This document shows, piece by piece, positions 59,311-64,000 of a DNA stretch of 64,000 bases. Location of the stretch: assembly GCA_947462875.1 (NCBI GenBank), contig CANHQJ010000001.1:62001-126000 (forward strand). Reading direction: 5' to 3'. The stretch comes from Verrucomicrobiia bacterium (GTDB taxonomy: Bacteria; Verrucomicrobiota; Verrucomicrobiia; Verrucomicrobiales; Akkermansiaceae). Position numbers and translations under genes: made by a program. Within the stretch, counting starts at the first letter, position 1. Each line of letters begins with the position of its first letter. Under the pieces are notes generated by a model that saw nothing but the letters and a program-made list of their open reading frames with translations, made no database searches and was not told the DNA's origin.

Positions 59311-61263
59311 ATGAAAAAATTCGGCATCCTAAAAAATTGGCGCAAAGGCATGGCGTGCTTCGTTGGCGTGGTGATCGTGTTGTTGGCCTGTGGAGTGTTT
59401 CCTTTCCGTCCGGCCATCGATGGGATGGATCGGAAGCTCGGGGATTTCATCATCCGCGTCACGGGAGGTCCGCCGGAGAAGAAGGAATTGGTGCTATTAG
59501 GCATCGATGAACCAAGTATGTCTCTGGATGCGTTAGATCCGGACGAAGTGGACGCCAACCCTACGTTGAAGAGAATGAGTGAGGGGTTTCCCTGGGATCG
59601 CAGGGTATGGGCGGATGCGATTGATCGCTTGATGGGTGCGGGAGTGAAAGTTTTGGTTTTTGACCTGATTTTTACCAATGAGACGAATCTGGAAGCCGAT
59701 GCCGCATTGGCGGATGCGGTGCAAAAATATCCGGGACGCATTGTACTAGTGTCTGTGTTCAGTGATGCCGGCCAAGCAGGGGAGGGAAATCAATACAACC
59801 TGGTGGAACCCATTGATGTGTTCTATGATGGCGATACCGAACCTCGTGTGGGGTTTTGCAATTTTAATGTCGATGCAACCGACGGCTTGATGCGCAGTGC
59901 CCGCTATACCACCACGAAGAACATCATGAATGAAGGCTTTCGACGTGCGGGTGAGCCGGAGTATTTATCGCTCGCCGCACAAGTGATCGCGGCCATGGGT
60001 CACACTCCGCCCGAGGGTGACAAGGAATTGCGCTTTAGCGGCCGTACCGAGACGGGGCCGCTGGACGTTTACAAACCCACCAGTATTTATAAAATTTTTT
60101 CCGAGAAGGAGTGGAAAAATAATTATCAGAACGGAGAGTTTTTTCGCGATAAAATTGTCATGATTGGTCCGGTGGCGCCACGATTCCAGGATATGCACCT
60201 GACCTCCATGGGGATGATCACCGGTCCGCAAATGCACATGCAGGCGATTGCCTGTGGGCTGGATGGAGCATTCATTCATCGCGTGGGCAATCCCATCCCG
60301 ATCATGTCGCTGATGGGACTCCTCGCTTTGCTATGGTCGATGCTTATCACACGCCCCATGATTTCCGTCTTCGGCGTTTTATTGATGATCGCGGGTGTGT
60401 TGCTGCTCACGGTTCAGCTTGGCGCGAGTCGATCCATTTTACTCCCGATATCCGGCGGGCTGCTGACATTGATGGTCGGCTGGGCGGTGGCGCAGTCGTA
60501 TGAAATCGTGACCGAGCGGCTGGCGAAGAGTCGTCTGCGCAAGGACTTCCGGCGTTTTGTTTCCCGCGATGTGGCGGATGCGATGATCGATGCGGAGGAT
60601 GACTGGAAAGTGACAGCATCCGGTGTGAAGCGCCGGGTTGTGGTGCTGTTCTCCGATGTGCGAGGCTTCACCGAGCGCTCCGAGCAAACGGATCCCGGTG
60701 ACCTAGTGAAACAACTCAACGAGTATCTTACGGCCATGGTCGAGGTGATTTTCCGTCACGGCGGGACGCTCGATAAATTCATCGGCGATGCCGTGATGGC
60801 GCATTGGGGAGCTCTGGGAATGGGCGATGAACAGGACAATGCTCGTCGAGCGATTCTCGCGGGCAAGGAAATGATCACGGTGCTGGAATCGATGAACGCC
60901 CGATGGAAAGCGGCGGGGAAATCGCCGTTCAAGATCGGCGTCGGCCTACATTTGGGTGAGGCGATTGCCGGTGAAATCGGATCTCCCGACCGCACGGAAT
61001 TCGGCGTCATCGGCGATACCGTGAATCTGGCGTCGCGCTTGGAAGGTCTGACGAAAGAATTCCACTGCGAGGTGATTTATTCCGAAGAAGTAAAAAGTGC
61101 TGCCGGTCTGGACGAAGGCGCGATCGACCTAGGTCGCGTCCGAGTGAAGGGCCGCAGGAATCCTGTCAGGCTTTTCGGCATCGGCGATGAAGCGGAGGTG
61201 AAAGAACGTCTCAAGTCCTTCGAACGGGATGAAGAGGATTGTATCGTGATGACGGTGAAGTGA
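59311..61263 (+). CDS. CHASE2-domain class III adenylate/guanylate cyclase
   Basis: Transmembrane sensor of 650 residues. After one membrane helix (GMACFVGVVIVLLACGVF) a CHASE2 sensor domain occupies about residues 35-330 in the periplasm (ELVLLGIDEPSMSLDAL, VLVFDLIFTNETN), then helices near residues 330-400, then a class III cyclase domain (about 440-600): VVLFSDVRGFTERSE with the first metal Asp, LDKFIGDAVMAHWG with the second, and FGVIGDTVNLASRLEG with the transition-state Asn/Arg region. Lys in LDKF and Glu before FGV favour ATP over GTP. ATG at 59311 gives a normal short N-terminus. Its divergent neighbours encode a FecR-domain protein and a barrel. Confidence 0.9.
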   Translation: MKKFGILKNWRKGMACFVGVVIVLLACGVFPFRPAIDGMDRKLGDFIIRVTGGPPEKKELVLLGIDEPSMSLDALDPDEVDANPTLKRMSEGFPWDRRVWADAIDRLMGAGVKVLVFDLIFTNETNLEADAALADAVQKYPGRIVLVSVFSDAGQAGEGNQYNLVEPIDVFYDGDTEPRVGFCNFNVDATDGLMRSARYTTTKNIMNEGFRRAGEPEYLSLAAQVIAAMGHTPPEGDKELRFSGRTETGPLDVYKPTSIYKIFSEKEWKNNYQNGEFFRDKIVMIGPVAPRFQDMHLTSMGMITGPQMHMQAIACGLDGAFIHRVGNPIPIMSLMGLLALLWSMLITRPMISVFGVLLMIAGVLLLTVQLGASRSILLPISGGLLTLMVGWAVAQSYEIVTERLAKSRLRKDFRRFVSRDVADAMIDAEDDWKVTASGVKRRVVVLFSDVRGFTERSEQTDPGDLVKQLNEYLTAMVEVIFRHGGTLDKFIGDAVMAHWGALGMGDEQDNARRAILAGKEMITVLESMNARWKAAGKSPFKIGVGLHLGEAIAGEIGSPDRTEFGVIGDTVNLASRLEGLTKEFHCEVIYSEEVKSAAGLDEGAIDLGRVRVKGRRNPVRLFGIGDEAEVKERLKSFERDEEDCIVMTVK

Positions 61264-61365
61264 GGTTCAGATGGTTGCCTGGCATACGGTAACCGCTCAC
61301 CAGCGTCTTTTGTTTCAGACTATAAATGGCTTGGCGGCAGCAAGAGTTGTGTGGTAGATACGGTT

Positions 61366-62580
61366 ATGCACGATGCAGCCCCCATTTCTGATTTGTTGCA
61401 GCTGCTTGTGGATTCGTTGCGGGAGGTTCGTGGGGCAGAGGCTGATTCTCTGCCGTTGGCGGAGGTGGAAGCGACGGGGTATTTGGTGTATCGGGCGATG
61501 ACCCATCGGGCGCGCTGCTATCATGATCTTTCGCATCTTTTGGCCGTGGCTAGCGAGTTGCCCGCGTTGGCGAAATTGGCGGCTGTGTATCATGATGTGG
61601 TCTATCCATCGGTGGATGGGGGGATTTCGCCGGAAATTTCCGAGCGGATCGGTGATGTCGTGCTGTGGAAAGAGGGGCGCATTTTTCCAAGTGATGTTGC
61701 GGACGAAATGGTGTCTGGAGTGGCGACGATTTTCGGATACACGGCGGGGCAGGAGTTGTCGCAGGAGGGTGGGCTGAGTGAGTTTTTGAGTGCGGTGCTG
61801 GCGGTGCGGGAGTTGCGTCCGTTTTTGGATGATCACGATCTGTGGGCCGTAGCGGCTTGCATCGAGGCGACGATTCCGTTCCGTGGGTTGGTCGATGGCA
61901 AGTCGCCTGATGAATGGTTGGGTGATCGTTTGCGTTCGCTGGGCATGACCGGTGAGAAAATCGAATCGATCCAGGTGCTGGCGGTGCGGATGGCGAATGC
62001 GGATGTGCAGAGTTTTGGTAAACCGGATTTCAGGCAATTCATCGATAACACGTGGGAGATTCTCGCTGAGACGAATGGGGACTTTCAGGAGGCGGGGAAT
62101 TATTCAATTCGGACCTATCGCGAGGCACTGTGTCGCATGGAGAGGTTTTTTTGTGAGCTCGATCCTGACGTGATTTGGCGTCGTCATGGGGATGAGCCTG
62201 ACGATGAGGCCTTCCGGGAGATGGATGCATGCAGTCGCGAGAATTTGCGGGGTGCGCTGGAGTATTTGAAGAAATACATTGCGGTGCTTTCGGTCATGGA
62301 GGCGCTTACGGGCGGCGATGCCCCTGTGGCCGCTTTTGTGGGAGATGGGGGCGTGATGGCGACGCAGGATGTTTCGGCATGGCATGGGAGCGGGCGTCGA
62401 TTCGATTGGGCGCTCTTGCCTTTGGTGGCATCGGTGAATGAGATGTTAGGCAGTGAGGGCGCGGCGGAATTGAGGGCAATCGCGCATGAGGTGCATGCGG
62501 GGCATCGGGATTGGCGCTGGTTTTTGGAGGGTGTGCCGAAAGAGGTGGTATGCCATGTGGAGAAGGTGATGGCGCGTTGA
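61366..62580 (+). CDS. HD-superfamily-like phosphohydrolase, function unknown
   Basis: Cytoplasmic protein of 404 residues. The N-terminal part has RCYHDLSHLLAVASELP and LAAVYHDVVYPS, the histidine/His-Asp pattern of predicted metal-dependent HD-superfamily phosphohydrolases (COG4339-like). The C-terminal 150 residues are helical with no recognised motif (AGHRDWRWFLEGVPKEV). It has no signal peptide. GTG at 61351 is an alternative start. The sequence ahead contains a TATAAA but no clear promoter. It converges with the multiheme gene across about 60 bp. Confidence 0.6.
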   Translation: MHDAAPISDLLQLLVDSLREVRGAEADSLPLAEVEATGYLVYRAMTHRARCYHDLSHLLAVASELPALAKLAAVYHDVVYPSVDGGISPEISERIGDVVLWKEGRIFPSDVADEMVSGVATIFGYTAGQELSQEGGLSEFLSAVLAVRELRPFLDDHDLWAVAACIEATIPFRGLVDGKSPDEWLGDRLRSLGMTGEKIESIQVLAVRMANADVQSFGKPDFRQFIDNTWEILAETNGDFQEAGNYSIRTYREALCRMERFFCELDPDVIWRRHGDEPDDEAFREMDACSRENLRGALEYLKKYIAVLSVMEALTGGDAPVAAFVGDGGVMATQDVSAWHGSGRRFDWALLPLVASVNEMLGSEGAAELRAIAHEVHAGHRDWRWFLEGVPKEVVCHVEKVMAR

Positions 62581-62641
62581 TGCGCTAGGAACGCATCGAA
62601 GAGTTGGTTCGCTGGCGAGTGTTTGCAGCGTCGAGCCGCGA

Positions 62642-64000
62642 TCACTCCGCAGTCTTTTTCGGCGCTGGCGTCAGTGGCTCAAAGGCACTGCTCTTGTGGT
62701 AGCTGTGGCAGGTGGTGCAGTCGTGGCGGATGCCGCCTTTCGGGCTGTGGCAGTCGATGCACGACTTGATCGAGGGGAGATTGAGGTCGCTGGTGCGCTC
62801 GCTGTCCATGACCTTGTGGCAGTCGATGCAAGAGAGGCCTTTTTGGTGGAGCGAGTGATCGAATTTTCCGAGCGTCATCCAGCGGGTGGGGACGCCCACG
62901 TTTTTGATCAAGGGCGTGGCATTGGCGGCTTCGGCAGGCTTCACTTCGTGGCAGACGGCGCATCCCGTGAAGGCGGCGCGTTGGCCATCGGCGAACTTGG
63001 TGCCTTTGTCGGAAAAGAACACCATGTGCTCGAGGTCTTCGCCGGTTTTGTATTGGCTCTCGATGCTGGTGCGTTTGTCGGTGATGTAGCGGATGAGGTC
63101 ATCGCGGCGGGTGATGCCCTCGACATCGCGACCGAATTCTTCATATTGGATGTTGAGGCTGCGGAGAAAGGCGCGGACGTAGTAGGGGTCGCCGTGCGGC
63201 AGGGCGAGGCCGGGCGTTTTTTCATCGAACTGGAGCGTGTGGCATTCCTTGCAGTGCTCGGCGTAGGTGATGGGCAACTGGTATTCGCCGCGGGAGTCCT
63301 GCTTGTGGCATTCGATGCAATCCATTTTGCGCGGGATGTTTCCTTTGCCCATGTGGACGGCGTGATTGAACTTGAGGGTGTTGGTGTCCTTGATGCCGTC
63401 GCGGATCTGGCGGAACTCGGGATGGTCTTGATAAAACGAGGTAATGACATCGGTGTATCCTTCGGCGGGGCGCTGACGCGGTTGGATTTTTGCGGTGTTT
63501 CGCTGCGTGGCATCGATGGGCGGATGGGGATGCGGGCTGGTGCCGAGCTGGCGGGATTTTGCCATCAGTTCGGCCGAGCCGTGGCAGGCGATGCAGTAGG
63601 CATTGTCGGCGGGTGGCATGACGCCGGCGTGTTCCTTGTGGCATTCGTGACAGGCGAAATGCAAAGGCATGTTTTGCTGGTGCAGGTCTTTGCCTTGATG
63701 GCAGGTCAGGCATTTCTGATCCATGGCACCGGATGCGATCGGATCGCGACGGAGGAGTTCCGCGGGCGATAGACCTTTTTGCGAAGCGGCAAAGGCCTTG
63801 CTGTGCCAGGAGTCGGCGCCGTCCTTCGCGCCATCGTGGCAGGCGGCGCAGTGGCTGGCTTCGCCGGACAGTTGATGGTGAACGCGGGCGAAATGTTCGC
63901 TGGCGTGGATGTTGGATACGGGGCCGGGGTTGATGAAGTCATCGCGCAGGCTTTGGCTGATGCCGACGAAAAGCAGCAGCATGGTGGCGATGCAAGTGAA
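62642..64000 (-). CDS. Membrane-anchored decaheme cytochrome c, 5' truncated by window edge
   Basis: The frame is open to the last base, so the true start lies outside; 452 residues are visible. A hydrophobic segment (IATMLLLFVGISQSL) at the visible N-terminus is probably the end of a membrane anchor. Ten CXXCH haem motifs follow: CAACH, CLTCH, CHECH, CIACH, CIECH, CKECH, CAVCH, CIDCH, CIDCH, CTTCH. Free histidines such as FNHAVHMGK and FDHSLHQK before haem motifs are likely distal ligands. It is probably periplasmic and membrane-tethered, a quinol- or cytochrome-linked electron carrier. Neighbours to the right cannot be seen. Confidence 0.9.
   Translation of the reverse strand, partial: FTCIATMLLLFVGISQSLRDDFINPGPVSNIHASEHFARVHHQLSGEASHCAACHDGAKDGADSWHSKAFAASQKGLSPAELLRRDPIASGAMDQKCLTCHQGKDLHQQNMPLHFACHECHKEHAGVMPPADNAYCIACHGSAELMAKSRQLGTSPHPHPPIDATQRNTAKIQPRQRPAEGYTDVITSFYQDHPEFRQIRDGIKDTNTLKFNHAVHMGKGNIPRKMDCIECHKQDSRGEYQLPITYAEHCKECHTLQFDEKTPGLALPHGDPYYVRAFLRSLNIQYEEFGRDVEGITRRDDLIRYITDKRTSIESQYKTGEDLEHMVFFSDKGTKFADGQRAAFTGCAVCHEVKPAEAANATPLIKNVGVPTRWMTLGKFDHSLHQKGLSCIDCHKVMDSERTSDLNLPSIKSCIDCHSPKGGIRHDCTTCHSYHKSSAFEPLTPAPKKTAE

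Noticed and set aside
62579-62597. A 6-bp hairpin (GATGCG/CGCATC) after the HD-like gene
   Set aside because: No T-run follows it, so it is not a convincing intrinsic terminator.

Overview
The window looks like a chromosomal segment of a member of the Verrucomicrobiota, probably Verrucomicrobiales. Pointers are an orphan Verru_Chthon cassette protein A, a large exported alpha-2-macroglobulin, paired alpha-helical repeat proteins of a type common in that phylum, many exported beta-propeller and multiheme proteins, and a high-GC, weakly Shine-Dalgarno-led gene style. I saw no rRNA, no CRISPR array, no prophage and no intact insertion sequence. One tRNA gene (Gly-GCC) is present. Both window edges cut a gene.

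Layout. 1-2.3 kb: KtrB/TrkH-KtrA potassium uptake, then a PIN-toxin/antitoxin pair with a possible operator. 2.4-15.6 kb: an envelope region with an exported propeller, a 1981-residue alpha-2-macroglobulin, a beta-helix protein, a decayed tail of a second alpha-2-macroglobulin gene, two tandem repeat proteins, and a YiiX-like amidase. 15.7-25.4 kb: bioB, a possible caspase-fold protein, a TIGR01777 epimerase, a UvrA lacking one zinc-module cysteine pair, an ECF sigma / membrane protein / PDZ trio, a DUF2459 lipoprotein and a Xer recombinase. 25.5-29.9 kb: Verru_Chthon protein A and a small exported protein. 29.9-42.6 kb: mostly housekeeping and sugar genes (folK, parE-type topoisomerase subunit, sodium-solute symporter with galM, an oxidoreductase, yjbQ, trpC, tRNA-Gly, lepA, tal) and two small exported or membrane proteins.

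42.8-57.5 kb is the most unusual part. A tight operon encodes a tetraheme cytochrome, a lipoprotein ending in an outer-membrane beta-barrel, a decaheme cytochrome fused to a LVIVD beta-propeller, and an NHL propeller. It looks like an outer-membrane electron conduit. Next come a two-domain HbpS/GlcG-type haem-binding protein and an operon of a duplicated-domain lipoprotein, ResB and CcsA, which is System II cytochrome c maturation. The neighbourhood could therefore make, mature and place multiheme cytochromes. A second decaheme protein is cut by the right edge.

57.5-61.3 kb holds a possible trans-envelope signalling set: an outer-membrane barrel and a FecR-domain protein, divergent from a CHASE2 class III nucleotide cyclase across only 37 bp. 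Two different paired-hairpin repeats lie between genes at 38.2 and 51.6 kb. Calls rest on reading motifs by eye; no database search was run.
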